From positions 1 to 51,827 of the forward strand of contig CACYTF010000018.1 in assembly GCA_902777335.1 (NCBI GenBank): a stretch of DNA of 51,827 nucleotides. The letters are read 5' to 3'. The translations under genes were made by a program, and so were the position numbers. The notes under the pieces were generated by a model, which was given only the letters and a program-made list of their open reading frames with translations, did not search any database and was not told the DNA's origin. Below are positions 18,383 through 27,395 of the stretch, piece after piece (position 1 is the stretch's first letter; each line of letters opens with the position of its first letter). The DNA comes from an uncultured Eubacteriales bacterium (lineage in GTDB: Bacteria > Bacillota > Clostridia > Christensenellales > Aristaeellaceae).

Positions 18383-19522
18383 CTATTCGGAAATGCCGGC
18401 GAAGAACAGACCGGGGTCTGTTTCACGCAGCTTTTTCGCCAGGCGGTGCATATCGCGCACGCCGATGGGTTCGGTGACATATGCCCCGCCCGACAGGGCG
18501 CTGGCGGCGATCTCCAGCGGCGCCGATGTGCGCACGTAGTAGCGGCGCTTCGCGGCGGCGTTGTCGATACGCGCGTAGCCCTCGGGAATGGGGTTCAGCC
18601 TGGGGGATACGCCCTCCAGTATGTCCCGCAGGCCCAGCTCCACGGCGAAGGCGGTGGGGTCCTTGCCCGCGCCCTGCCCCATGAAGGTGTGCACGCCGAA
18701 GTATTCGCCGGTGACGGAGATCGCGTTGTTGTTCAGGCGCACCGCGGCCTCGGTGGAGGCGTCGGGCACCAGCGTGGGCTCCACGCAGGCGCTGACGCTG
18801 CCGTCGGCGTTCAGCGCGGAGCTGGCGATCAGCCGGCAGACGCGGCCCATCTTCTTGAAATGTATGATGTCTCCGGCGGTGATGTGCCGTATGCCCTCGG
18901 TGTCGATGTCCTCCGGGCGCACGTACTTCTGATAGGCCACGGCGCTGGCGATGCTGAGCTTGCACATGGCGTCGATGCCGTCGATGTCCGCCGAGGGGTT
19001 CGCCTCGGCGTAGCCCATGCGCTGGGCCTCGGCCAGCACGTCGTCAAAGGCGCGGCCGTCGGTCTGCATCACGTCCAGGATCAGGTTGGTGGTGCCGTTG
19101 ACGATGCCGGACAGCCCGACGAGCCGGTCCGCGCCGCGGTAGCGCATCAGGTTGTACAGGAAGGGGATGCTGCCGCCGACGCTGGCGTCGTAGCGGTAGT
19201 GCACGCCCATTTCCCGGGCCAGCGTCAGGATCTGTTCCATGTGGTGGGAGAGCATCAGCTTGTTGGCGGACACCACGTTCTTGCCCGCCTTCAGCGCCTG
19301 CACCGTGAAGGTGTGGGCCGGCTCCATGCCGCCGATCAACTCCACCACGGTGTCGATCTCGGCGTCGTTCAGGATTTCATTGAAGTCCGAGGTCTCCAGG
19401 TGCTCCAGGCCCGGGTGGCGCACCAGCTCCAGTATGCGCTTGACGCTGATGTCGTCCCGCCGGGACAGGTGCTCATATACGCCCGAGCCGATCGTTCCGA
19501 GGCCCAAAAGTCCGATTTTCAA
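18383..19522 (-). CDS. hom: homoserine dehydrogenase, short form
   Basis: This enzyme reduces aspartate semialdehyde to homoserine. The start is TTG at 19522, ten bases after AAGGAG, giving KIGLLGLGTIGSGVYEHL; no ATG fits. The NAD(P) loop, the catalytic-domain block GGSIPFLYNLMRYRGADRLVGLSGI (positions about 135-160) and ADIDGIDAMCKL are present. At 379 aa it is about 50 shorter than Bacillus Hom. After the catalytic domain only about 55 residues remain, opening with an ACT-like KRRYYVRTS but too short for a full ACT domain, so threonine feedback may be weak or absent. It is the first gene of hom-asd-helicase and divergent from thrC. Confidence 0.95.
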   Translation of the reverse strand: MKIGLLGLGTIGSGVYEHLSRRDDISVKRILELVRHPGLEHLETSDFNEILNDAEIDTVVELIGGMEPAHTFTVQALKAGKNVVSANKLMLSHHMEQILTLAREMGVHYRYDASVGGSIPFLYNLMRYRGADRLVGLSGIVNGTTNLILDVMQTDGRAFDDVLAEAQRMGYAEANPSADIDGIDAMCKLSIASAVAYQKYVRPEDIDTEGIRHITAGDIIHFKKMGRVCRLIASSALNADGSVSACVEPTLVPDASTEAAVRLNNNAISVTGEYFGVHTFMGQGAGKDPTAFAVELGLRDILEGVSPRLNPIPEGYARIDNAAAKRRYYVRTSAPLEIAASALSGGAYVTEPIGVRDMHRLAKKLRETDPGLFFAGISE

Positions 19523-19579
19523 GGGGAAACAACTCCTTCGTGTCTTCCGTAGAAAAACACATGTTTTTGAGATGAAAAC

Positions 19580-19608
19580 ACTATAGCACAAAGCCACGGT
19601 TTTGTCAA
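19580..19608 (-). promoter_or_regulatory. promoter of the hom-asd-helicase operon
   Basis: On the minus strand: TTGACA (plus 19603-19608), a 17-bp spacer and TATAGT (plus 19580-19585). Confidence 0.85.
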
Positions 19609-19691
19609 AGGCTTCGGGCGCTTGTTATCAGCCTCTTAACGAAAGGCCGGGGCATTTTTATCGCCCGAGGGGCGCAGGCGCAAAGATGCGC

Positions 19692-19720
19692 TTGCTTTTT
19701 TCCGGAAAAACCGTTATGAT
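19692..19720 (+). promoter_or_regulatory. promoter of thrC
   Basis: TTGCTT at 19692-19697, a 17-bp spacer and TATGAT at 19715-19720. A TTTTTCCGGAAAAA palindrome occupies the spacer, a possible operator. Confidence 0.7.
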
Positions 19721-19756
19721 AGTGTCAGACACCAAACGGGAAGCGAGGACTGTTCT

Positions 19757-21238
19757 ATGATTTTCTACAGCAGCCGTTCCGAAAAGTACACCGCCGACTC
19801 CGCCCAGGCCGTGCTGAAGGGCATCGCGCCGGACGGCGGCCTGTACACGCCTGTCCGCTTCGACCAGATGCGGGTGAACGTGGCGGACCTGCTCAGCAAG
19901 AGCGCCCGGGAAATCTCCGCGGAGGTCATCGGCAGGATACTGAACGACTTCACCGGCGAAGAGATGCGCGAGCTGATCGACGCCGCCTACGACGGAAAGT
20001 TTGAGACGGAGGACCTGACCCCCGTGGAGAAGGTGGGCGACGACTTCGTGCTGGAGCTGTTCCGCGGGCCGACCTCCGCGTTCAAGGACGTGGCGCTGTC
20101 CGTGCTGCCCCGGCTGATCCTGGCGGCGCGGCGGAAGCTGGGCGTCGAGGAGGAGATCGTCATACTCACCGCCACCAGCGGCGACACCGGCAAGGCCGCG
20201 CTGGAGGGCTTTCACGACGTGCCCGGCACGCGCATCGTCGTGTTCTACCCGGACGGCGGGGTCAGCGACGTCCAGAAGGCCCAGATGGTCACCCAGACCG
20301 GGGACAACGTGGGGGTCTGCGCTGTGCGCGGCAACTTTGACGACGCCCAGACCGGCGTGAAGAACATATTCGCCGACGACGAGCTGAACCACTGGGCCCA
20401 GGCCTCGGGCGCGCGGCTGTCCAGCGCGAACTCGATCAACATCGGCCGGCTGGCGCCCCAGGTGGCCTACTACTACAAGGCCTACTGCGACCTGGTGCTC
20501 CGGGGCGAGATCCGCCTGGGCGACCCGGTGAACTTCGTGGTGCCCACCGGCAACTTCGGCGACATACTGGCCGGCGAGTTCGCCCGGCGGATGGGCCTGC
20601 CGGTGGCCAAGCTGGTGTGCGCGTCCAACGCCAACAACGTGCTTACAGATTTTATACGGACCGGGGTGTACGACCGCCGGCGCACCTTCTACCGCACGGC
20701 GTCGCCGTCGATGGACATACTGGTGTCCAGCAATTTGGAGCGCTACCTGTTCATGGCCTCGAACGGCGACTTTGACCTGGTGGCCGATCTGATGGCCAAG
20801 CTGCGCGACGAGGGCGTCTACACCGCGCCGGAATCGCTGATGAAGGTCATGCGGGAGAACTTCTGGGCCGGCTGCGCCGACGACGACCGGGCGCGCAGGG
20901 CCATCGGCAAGGTCTGGCAGGACTACGGCTACCTGATGGACACCCACACCGCCGTGGCCTGGTCGGTGATGGAGGACTTCAAGGCCCAGGAGGACAACGG
21001 CTGGGTCAACGTGGTGCTGTCCACGGCCTCGCCCTACAAGTTCAGCCGCGACGTGCTGTCCGCCATATCCGACGCCGAGCCCCAGAGCGGCTTCGGCGCC
21101 ATGGACATGCTGAACGCCCTCACCAACGTTCCCGTGCCCGAGCCCCTGACCCGCCTCCGCGACCTAACGCCCCGCTTCAACGACTGCGTCGACCAGCCCG
21201 ACATGCTGGGCTACGTGAAGCGCGCCGTAGCGAAGTAA
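19757..21238 (+). CDS. thrC: threonine synthase
   Basis: This 493-aa PLP enzyme converts O-phosphohomoserine to threonine. It is the long E. coli/yeast-type ThrC with an N-terminal Thr_synth_N domain (FYSSRSEKYTADSAQAVLKG) and the PLP lysine Lys110 in GPTSAFKDVAL, followed by TATSGDTGKAAL and the phosphate-binding PTGNFGDILAG. The ATG is preceded by AGCGAGGA. It is divergent from hom, so both arms of the homoserine-threonine route are controlled from 19523-19756. No homoserine kinase gene is present here. A GAGTGAG array follows within 8 bp of the stop. Confidence 0.96.
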   Translation: MIFYSSRSEKYTADSAQAVLKGIAPDGGLYTPVRFDQMRVNVADLLSKSAREISAEVIGRILNDFTGEEMRELIDAAYDGKFETEDLTPVEKVGDDFVLELFRGPTSAFKDVALSVLPRLILAARRKLGVEEEIVILTATSGDTGKAALEGFHDVPGTRIVVFYPDGGVSDVQKAQMVTQTGDNVGVCAVRGNFDDAQTGVKNIFADDELNHWAQASGARLSSANSINIGRLAPQVAYYYKAYCDLVLRGEIRLGDPVNFVVPTGNFGDILAGEFARRMGLPVAKLVCASNANNVLTDFIRTGVYDRRRTFYRTASPSMDILVSSNLERYLFMASNGDFDLVADLMAKLRDEGVYTAPESLMKVMRENFWAGCADDDRARRAIGKVWQDYGYLMDTHTAVAWSVMEDFKAQEDNGWVNVVLSTASPYKFSRDVLSAISDAEPQSGFGAMDMLNALTNVPVPEPLTRLRDLTPRFNDCVDQPDMLGYVKRAVAK

Positions 21239-21246
21239 AACCGTTT

Positions 21247-21350
21247 GAGTGAGGAGTGAGGAGTTAAGAGTGAGGAGTGAGGAGCAAAAATGCCATTCAA
21301 TGCTCCTAACTCCTAACTCCACTCTCCACTCTCCACTCTTCACTCTCCAG
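21247..21350 (+). repeat. inverted pair of 7-bp arrays C (GAGTGAG / CTCCACT)
   Basis: Six GAGTGAG-like 7-mers (21247-21288) are followed, after a short spacer, by about seven CTCCTAA/CTCCACT 7-mers (21302-21350). The two arms are complementary and could form a long imperfect hairpin in the thrC 3' UTR. Confidence 0.85.
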
Positions 21351-21410
21351 AATACCCTCCCCTCCCGCCGCATACCATCCCATGATGGATATCGGACAGG
21401 AGGGGTTTTT

Positions 21411-22907
21411 ATGGCGCTGCAGGCAGACAGGCAGACCCTTGAAACGGAGAGGCTGATCGGCGCGCAGAGCGCGCAGGCGCTGGTGCGGGCGGAGACGCTG
21501 GTGCCCGGCGCGGGCCGGGACGCCATCGAGCCGCTGCTGGCGGACGCCCGGCTGTACATCGGCCAGGCGGACGTGCAGGCGGACCGGGTGGTGCTGGAAG
21601 GTCAGGTCAGCTGTCAGGCGGCCTACCGGCAGGGAGAGGCGTGCGAAATTCGGGCGCTGACGGCCCAGACCGTGCTGAACCAGGTGCTGGAGATCCCGGG
21701 GGCCGAGCCCGGCATGCTGTGCCGGGTGCGCGGCAGCGTCGGCCACGTGGACGCCCGCTATGAAAACGGCCACATGGTGTTCCAGGTGACCTGCGACGTG
21801 CAGGTGCAGGTGCTGAGCCTGGCCCCGGAGGAGGTCATCACCGCGCTCAGCGGCCAGGAGGGCCTGCAGACCGCCTATCGACCGCTGAAGTCGGTGAAGC
21901 TGGCCGCGGAGGCCAGCGAGATGGCGCTTTTGAAGGAGGAGGTGGCGCTGCCGGCGGCGCTGGACGCCAGGACGGCGCTGATGGACTGGGTGGCCCTGCA
22001 GATCGACGAGGTGGCCCCGGACCTGGGCGGCGCGCGGGTGAAGGGCCGGGTGCTGGTGGAGACGCTGGTGTCCAGCGGCGTGACCGGCCGGCCGGCGGTG
22101 CTGGTGCGCTACCCGTTGGCGCTGGACCAGCTGGTGGAGCTGCCGGACTGGCTGACGGGAGACTTGATCGCCGAGGCGGACGTGCAGAGCGTGCGCAGCG
22201 AGGTGGCCGCCCGCGAGGACGGCGACATGCGCCTGAGCTGCGAGGTGCAGCTGAGGGTGCGGGTGCTGGCGAACATCGCCGAGAGCGCCGACGCGCTGAC
22301 GGACGCCTTCGCCACCCGCGGCGCGTCGCTCGAGGTCAGCCGCCAGACGCTGGAGCTGTGCACGGCGGTGGAGCACCTGAGGACCGGCGAGGTGGTGCGG
22401 GGCACGGTGCTGCTGGGGGAGAACGCGCCGGGCGTCGGCACCGTCATCGCCACCCAGGTGAACCCGGCCATCGGGGAATGGCGGGAGGAGAACGGCCAGG
22501 GCAGGATCGACGGCGTGATGGAGACGCGGGTGCTGTACATGCCCGCCGGGTCGGACCTGCCGGCCTCCGCCGAGGCGGAGCTGCCCTTCTCGGTGACCGT
22601 GCCCCAGGCGCTGGACGGGCAGTCGCTGATCGACATACAGGTGATCTCCGCCGAGGCCAACGCGCTGATGAGCGACCGCCTGGAGATGAAGCTGCAGCTG
22701 TCCATAGCCTGCCAGACGCGCAGGCGCGAGCGGGTGTCGGTGGCATCGCAGGTGGAGGAGGGCGCGCCCGTCGCCCGCCGCGCGGGCATCGTGATGGCCT
22801 GGCCCCAGGCGGGGGAGACCGCCTGGGACCTGGCGAAGCGCTACGCCGTTGGGCCCGACCGCGTCGGCACGGTGGAGGCGGGCCAGTGCGTGGTGATCCG
22901 GGTATAG
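21411..22907 (+). CDS. DUF3794/LysM protein, SipL-like spore coat morphogenetic protein
   Basis: The 498-aa soluble protein has three DUF3794 (SPOCS) repeats (about residues 40-150, 165-290 and 310-430; each has a run like VVLEGQVSCQAAYRQ then VTCDVQVQVL). A C-terminal LysM-like module (about 455-498) contains the typical GETAWDLAKRYAV. This is the architecture of SipL, which links SpoIVA to the coat in Clostridia. No signal peptide is present, as expected for a mother-cell protein. The ATG follows AGGAGGGG. It suggests an endospore former or a descendant of one. Confidence 0.85.
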   Translation: MALQADRQTLETERLIGAQSAQALVRAETLVPGAGRDAIEPLLADARLYIGQADVQADRVVLEGQVSCQAAYRQGEACEIRALTAQTVLNQVLEIPGAEPGMLCRVRGSVGHVDARYENGHMVFQVTCDVQVQVLSLAPEEVITALSGQEGLQTAYRPLKSVKLAAEASEMALLKEEVALPAALDARTALMDWVALQIDEVAPDLGGARVKGRVLVETLVSSGVTGRPAVLVRYPLALDQLVELPDWLTGDLIAEADVQSVRSEVAAREDGDMRLSCEVQLRVRVLANIAESADALTDAFATRGASLEVSRQTLELCTAVEHLRTGEVVRGTVLLGENAPGVGTVIATQVNPAIGEWREENGQGRIDGVMETRVLYMPAGSDLPASAEAELPFSVTVPQALDGQSLIDIQVISAEANALMSDRLEMKLQLSIACQTRRRERVSVASQVEEGAPVARRAGIVMAWPQAGETAWDLAKRYAVGPDRVGTVEAGQCVVIRV

Positions 22908-22913
22908 GCGCGT

Positions 22914-22947
22914 GAAAAACCCCGGTCCAGCGGATGCTGGACCGGGG
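22914..22947 (-). terminator. terminator of the msmK-like gene
   Basis: A 12-bp GC stem (22920-22931 with 22936-22947, GGAT loop) is followed on the minus strand by TTTTT. It lies between convergent genes and may also stop the sipL-like transcript. Confidence 0.85.
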
Positions 22948-22968
22948 GCGTTGTATTGGGAGGTCGAA

Positions 22969-24090
22969 TCAGTCGCGGGACAGGATGGTCTTCTCGGTTT
23001 CCACGTCGAAGAAGTGGAGGCGATTGACGTCCAGGCCGACCTTGATCTTGTCGCCGCCGCGGGAGGTGGTGCGGGGGTCGACGCGGGCGATGAAGTTCTC
23101 GTCCTTGCCGCTGGTGGTCATGTACAGGTAGGTCTCGGAGCCCATCAGCTCGATGATCTCGACGTCCACGTCGATGCAGGCGTCGGGATAGGTGGAGGTG
23201 AACACGGCGTCGTCGGAGATGTTCTCGGGACGGATGCCCATGAAGACTTCCTTGCCGATGTAGTCGCCGGTCATGCGCTGGACCTTGCCCTCGGGCACCT
23301 TGATGGCGTTGTTGCCAAACACGGCCCACACGCCGTCGGAGCGCTTCTCAAGCTTCACGCGGAAGATGTTCATCTGCGGCATGCCGATGAAGCCGGCGAC
23401 GAACAGGTTGGCGGGATAGTCGTACAGGTTCTGCGGAGAATCGACCTGCTGGATGTAGCCGTCCTTCATGACCACGATGCGGGAGCCCATCGTCATGGCC
23501 TCGGTCTGGTCGTGGGTAACGTAGATGAAGGTGGTCTGCAGCTTCTTGTGCAGCTTGGTGATCTCGGAACGCATCTGCACGCGCAGCTTGGCGTCCAGGT
23601 TGGACAGAGGCTCGTCCATCAGGAAGACCTTCGGCTCACGCACGATGGCGCGGCCCAGGGCGACACGCTGACGCTGGCCGCCGGACAGCGCCGCGGGCTT
23701 GCGGTTCAGCAGGGCCTCGATGCCCAGGATGGCGGCGGCTTCCTTGACGCGACGGTCGATGTCCGCCTTGGGCATCTTGCGCAGCTTCAGGCCGAAGGCC
23801 ATATTGTTGTAGACGGTCATGTGGGGATACAGAGCGTAGCTCTGGAACACCATGGCGATATCGCGGTCCTTCGGAGGAATATGGTTGACCAGCTTGTCGT
23901 CGATGTACAGCTCGCCCTTGGAGATGTCTTCCAGGCCCGCGACCATGCGCAGGGTGGTGGACTTGCCGCAGCCGGAGGGGCCGACCAGAATGATGAATTC
24001 CTTATCCTCGATCTCCAGGTTGAAGTCGCTGACCGCGACGACGTCGCCGGCGTAAATCTTGTAGATGCCGCGAAGAGACAAACTTGCCAT
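22969..24090 (-). CDS. msmK: sugar ABC transporter ATP-binding protein (MsmK/UgpC family)
   Basis: The 373-aa ATPase has Walker A GPSGCGKST, the signature ALSGGQRQRVALGRAI, Walker B VFLMDEPLSNLD and the switch His in YVTHDQTEAM, followed by a C-terminal OB-type regulatory domain (about 240-373) typical of CUT1 carbohydrate importers. No permease or binding-protein genes are near. In Firmicutes such lone MsmK proteins energise several sugar transporters, and that is the likely role. The ATG follows GAGGAGG. It has its own promoter at 24126 and terminator at 22914. Confidence 0.95.
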   Translation of the reverse strand: MASLSLRGIYKIYAGDVVAVSDFNLEIEDKEFIILVGPSGCGKSTTLRMVAGLEDISKGELYIDDKLVNHIPPKDRDIAMVFQSYALYPHMTVYNNMAFGLKLRKMPKADIDRRVKEAAAILGIEALLNRKPAALSGGQRQRVALGRAIVREPKVFLMDEPLSNLDAKLRVQMRSEITKLHKKLQTTFIYVTHDQTEAMTMGSRIVVMKDGYIQQVDSPQNLYDYPANLFVAGFIGMPQMNIFRVKLEKRSDGVWAVFGNNAIKVPEGKVQRMTGDYIGKEVFMGIRPENISDDAVFTSTYPDACIDVDVEIIELMGSETYLYMTTSGKDENFIARVDPRTTSRGGDKIKVGLDVNRLHFFDVETEKTILSRD

Positions 24091-24125
24091 GTGAAACTAC
24101 CTCCTCAAAAATATTCAACGCCGTT

Positions 24126-24154
24126 ATTATAACAGAAACGGGCGGAAATGTGAA
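24126..24154 (-). promoter_or_regulatory. promoter of msmK
   Basis: On the minus strand: TTCACA, a 17-bp spacer and TATAAT (plus-strand ATTATA at 24126-24131). Confidence 0.7.
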
Positions 24155-24326
24155 TGGATTGATTTCACAAAAAGAAGGGGGATGATTGTGGCGGGTTGAC
24201 AGCCCCGCCAAAAAGTGGCCGGTCCAATGCAGCGATTTGACAATAGATGAGCACAAAAACGTATTATTGACCCGTGGACGATGCCAATCTGCCACATTTT
24301 TGTTGAATTCTTGCGCAAAAAGCAAG

Positions 24327-24355
24327 TTGGCATTTGCGCCGTTTTGTATTATAAT
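24327..24355 (+). promoter_or_regulatory. promoter of the cdaA operon
   Basis: TTGGCA at 24327-24332, a 17-bp spacer and TATAAT at 24350-24355. A second TTGACA near 24236 with TATTAT downstream has poor spacing (19). Confidence 0.8.
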
Positions 24356-24393
24356 AGATTCGGGAAGAAAGAATCGCGGAGGAGGTGGCGGAC

Positions 24394-25269
24394 GTGGTGC
24401 AGATCAGGGAGCTGTTTACCTCGATCGGCGCGCTGTTTACCAATCTCTTTGAGCATCCGGACTGGCACAACATCGTGGACGTGGCGATACTCGCCGTTCT
24501 GATATATAACATCATCAAGCTGGTGCTTCACACGCGGTCCAATTCCCTGTTCAAGGGCATCGCCATGGTGCTGGTCATGGCGTGGCTTTCCAATGTGCTG
24601 CGCTTCAGCGCCGTGTCGTGGCTGCTCAACCAGGTCATCAGCATGGGCCTGCTGGTCATCGTGATACTGTTCCAGCCGGAGTTTCGCCGGGGGCTCGACC
24701 AGCTGGGCCGGTCCAAGCTCATGCGCAAGGTGTTCGGTTCCTCCGGCAAGACGCCCGAGGAGCAGGTGGAGCGCCCGGTGACGGAGATCATCCGCGCGAT
24801 GAACGATATGGCCCGCAAGAAGATCGGCGCGCTGATCGTCATCGAGCGGCAGACCGGCCTGGGAGATGTGATCGAGACGGGCACCCGCGTGGACGCCGAG
24901 ATCAGCGCCCCGCTGATCGAAAACATATTCGAGCCCAATACCCCGCTGCACGACGGGGCGATGATACTGCGCAACCGCCGCATCAACGCGGCCGCCTGCA
25001 TACTGCCGCTTTCCGAGGACCCCACCATCAGCCGCGATCTGGGCACGCGCCATCGGGCGGCCATCGGCATCACCGAGACCACCGACGCGGTGTCGCTGAT
25101 CGTGTCCGAGGAGACGGGCATCATATCGATGGCCAGGGAGGGCCGGTTGACCCGGCACCTGGACGCGCGCTCGCTGAACATCCTTCTGACCGAGCTGTTC
25201 ACACCGGAGCGCAACATGTACTCCTGGCTCGGCACGCTTCGCAGGGAGGAGCGGGAAGATGAAGCATAG
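24394..25269 (+). CDS. cdaA: diadenylate cyclase CdaA (DacA)
   Basis: This membrane-bound enzyme makes cyclic di-AMP from two ATP. The 291-aa protein has three N-terminal helices (about residues 25-90) and a DAC domain with DGAMIL and RHRAAIGITE, the catalytic and ATP-binding motifs. c-di-AMP controls potassium and osmotic balance and cell-wall homeostasis. The GTG at 24394, eight bases after GGAGGAGG, is the likely start; the GTG at 24385 overlaps the ribosome site. It overlaps cdaR by 11 bp, the classic cdaA-cdaR order, though glmM does not follow. Confidence 0.96.
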   Translation: MVQIRELFTSIGALFTNLFEHPDWHNIVDVAILAVLIYNIIKLVLHTRSNSLFKGIAMVLVMAWLSNVLRFSAVSWLLNQVISMGLLVIVILFQPEFRRGLDQLGRSKLMRKVFGSSGKTPEEQVERPVTEIIRAMNDMARKKIGALIVIERQTGLGDVIETGTRVDAEISAPLIENIFEPNTPLHDGAMILRNRRINAAACILPLSEDPTISRDLGTRHRAAIGITETTDAVSLIVSEETGIISMAREGRLTRHLDARSLNILLTELFTPERNMYSWLGTLRREEREDEA

Positions 25270-26587
25270 AGACAAGAGCCTGCGCGAGCGCATCAACGAG
25301 AGCAACTTCTACAAAAGCGCGCCCAAGCCGGTGCGCTGGATCATCGGCTCGCTCTCCAACAACCTGGCCTACAAGCTGCTCTCCCTGGTGCTGGCGATAC
25401 TGCTGTGGAGCTACGTGATCTCCACCAACACCTCCATCACCCGCACCAAGACGGTCTACAACCTGACGGGCTATCCCAACGGCCAGTCCACGCTGGCGGA
25501 CCGCCGCCTGGCCCTGAAGGACGACCCCACCAAGGCGCTCTCGGGCATCGCCGTGACGGTGGAGGCCCCCCAGGCGGACTATTCCAAGGTGTCCGCCGAC
25601 AACGTGCTGGTGACGCTGGACCTGTCCAACGTGCGCACCACGGGCAACCAGCAGGTGCCCCTGCGGGCCACCACCAGCTACGGGCGCGTGCGCGGCATCA
25701 CCCCGTCCACGCTGACGCTGGCCTTCGAGTCGCTGGATTCGCGCAACGTGTCCGTCAATACGGAGATCGTCGGCGCGCGCAGCGGCATGTGGTACAACGT
25801 CACCCGCTGCAACCCGGCGACGCTGACGATCTCCGGCGCGTCGTCGGTGGTGCAGAGCATCGCCTCGGCGAAGGTGAGCGTGGACGTGAGCGCCATGGAG
25901 AGTTCCACGATCAAGGCGCTGCCCTACGTGCTGCTGGACGCGGCGGGCGAGGAGATCTCCCAGACCATGCTGAACTGCTCCACCTCGTCGGTGTCCGTGA
26001 GCCTGGATATCTATCCCGCAAGGGAGATCCCGGTGTCCACCGACGCGGCCAGCGTGGTCACCGGCCAGCCCGCGCCGGGCTACGTGCTGCAATCGCTGTC
26101 CATACAGCCCGAGACGCTGCAGGTGGCCGCCGAGCGCGAGCTGCTGGATGGCCTGACCGAGCTTCGCATCGAGCCGGTGTCCATCGAGGGCGCCAGCCAG
26201 AGCTTCTCCGCCAGGGCGGCGATATCGCGGCTTTCCGACTTCAAGAACGTGTCCAGCGAGCAGGTCTATGTGAGCGTGAACATCGTGGAGGAGTCCATCA
26301 GCGGCTACGTGGACGACGTGAAGGTGCAGTTCCAGGGCAAGGCGGAGGGCCTGATCGCCACCTATGAGCCGCTGACCGTGCTGGTCACCGGCGCGCGCAG
26401 CGTCGTCGAGAACCTGATGGATTCGGGCGTCACCGTCAACGTGGACCTGACGGGCCTGGACGCGGGCACGTATCTGCTGGAGCCCACGGTGGATCCGCAG
26501 CTGTACCCCGACATCAGCTTCCAGTGCGACGCGGCTTCCGTGACGCTGACCAATATCAACCCCGACAACGGGGGCGGCGAGGGCTGA
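25259..26587 (+). CDS. cdaR: YbbR-domain protein, CdaA regulator
   Basis: The 442-aa protein has one N-terminal membrane helix (about residues 38-58, YKLLSLVLAILLWSYVIS) and an extracytoplasmic part of about four YbbR-like beta repeats (starting near 85, 170, 260 and 345). In Firmicutes CdaR binds and modulates CdaA at the membrane. It starts inside the cdaA coding end, so the two are coupled. Confidence 0.93.
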   Translation: MKHRDKSLRERINESNFYKSAPKPVRWIIGSLSNNLAYKLLSLVLAILLWSYVISTNTSITRTKTVYNLTGYPNGQSTLADRRLALKDDPTKALSGIAVTVEAPQADYSKVSADNVLVTLDLSNVRTTGNQQVPLRATTSYGRVRGITPSTLTLAFESLDSRNVSVNTEIVGARSGMWYNVTRCNPATLTISGASSVVQSIASAKVSVDVSAMESSTIKALPYVLLDAAGEEISQTMLNCSTSSVSVSLDIYPAREIPVSTDAASVVTGQPAPGYVLQSLSIQPETLQVAAERELLDGLTELRIEPVSIEGASQSFSARAAISRLSDFKNVSSEQVYVSVNIVEESISGYVDDVKVQFQGKAEGLIATYEPLTVLVTGARSVVENLMDSGVTVNVDLTGLDAGTYLLEPTVDPQLYPDISFQCDAASVTLTNINPDNGGGEG

Positions 26588-26648
26588 CGCGCCGGTTTGA
26601 CCGGACACGCGCCCGGCACAGATGCCGCTTTGGAGGATACTGTACGAC

Positions 26649-27368
26649 ATGACAATCAGCGGATATTCCAACGCTATCGTAGACGTGATGCTCGGCTGGC
26701 TGAAGGGCCTGGCCAACTGGGTGCTCAGGCTGTTCAACCTGGCGGGAAGCGCCAGCGGCTCGCCGCTGGTGTGGCTCTCCCAGAACTGGCTGAAGCTGCT
26801 CATATTCTTCCTGGTGCTGGGCGTGGTGCTGGACCGGCTCATCTGGCTGATCCGCTGGCGCCCCTACTGGGTGTGGTTCCGCAAGGAGCGGGTCATCGTC
26901 AACGACGACCGGTTCTTCGCGGGGGTGGACATGGACAAGGCCAACGAGTGGGAGGGCGACCTCGTCTCCAACTGGGACGAGCACGACTATGTGGTCGCCA
27001 GCACCGTGGTCAAGCGCCAGAGCCCGTCGCAGGGCCGCGGCGACAGGGCGCGGGAGAGCGGGCGCGGCCCGCAGGGTGCGGGCCGCCGCCGCGAGGGCAC
27101 GCGGGTGCAGCGCCACGGGGCGACGGCACGCCCGGCACAGGCAAAGCGCCGGCATGAGGACGGGGCCGCCCGCCCGGAGAAGGACCGCGGCCCGGCAAAA
27201 CAGGCCGAGGAAGCGCCGGACAGCTTCTTCGCGGTGGACCTGGGCAAGCGGGATGTGTCCGATTCCTACGAGGACGAGGTCTTCAACGTGGCCAACCTGC
27301 CGGTGTTCGATGAATTCGAGGCCCAGCGGCGGCCCCGGAAGGCGAAGAAGGTCAGAGGCAGAAAATAG
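26649..27368 (+). CDS. uncharacterised membrane protein with basic disordered tail
   Basis: Unrecognised. The 239-aa product has an amphipathic N-terminus, one clear helix (about residues 47-68, NWLKLLIFFLVLGVVLDRLIWL is its core), then WRPYWVWFRKERVIVNDDRFF. A Gln/Arg/Gly/Ala-rich low-complexity stretch (about 115-190) and an acidic patch with DSFFAVDLGKRDVSDSYEDE follow. The tail composition suggests a disordered cytoplasmic segment able to bind nucleic acid or acidic partners. It lies 61 bp after cdaR and probably shares its transcript. The ATG at 26649 is 12 nt after GGAGG; an ATG at 26622 lacks a ribosome site. Confidence 0.75.
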   Translation: MTISGYSNAIVDVMLGWLKGLANWVLRLFNLAGSASGSPLVWLSQNWLKLLIFFLVLGVVLDRLIWLIRWRPYWVWFRKERVIVNDDRFFAGVDMDKANEWEGDLVSNWDEHDYVVASTVVKRQSPSQGRGDRARESGRGPQGAGRRREGTRVQRHGATARPAQAKRRHEDGAARPEKDRGPAKQAEEAPDSFFAVDLGKRDVSDSYEDEVFNVANLPVFDEFEAQRRPRKAKKVRGRK

Positions 27369-27395
27369 CGGCGCAGCGGGGGAGGAGAGCGCGAT

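Noticed and set aside
22969..24090. Part of a full local sugar ABC operon
   Set aside because: Neighbours on both sides are unrelated and the gene has its own promoter and terminator, so it is a lone ATPase.
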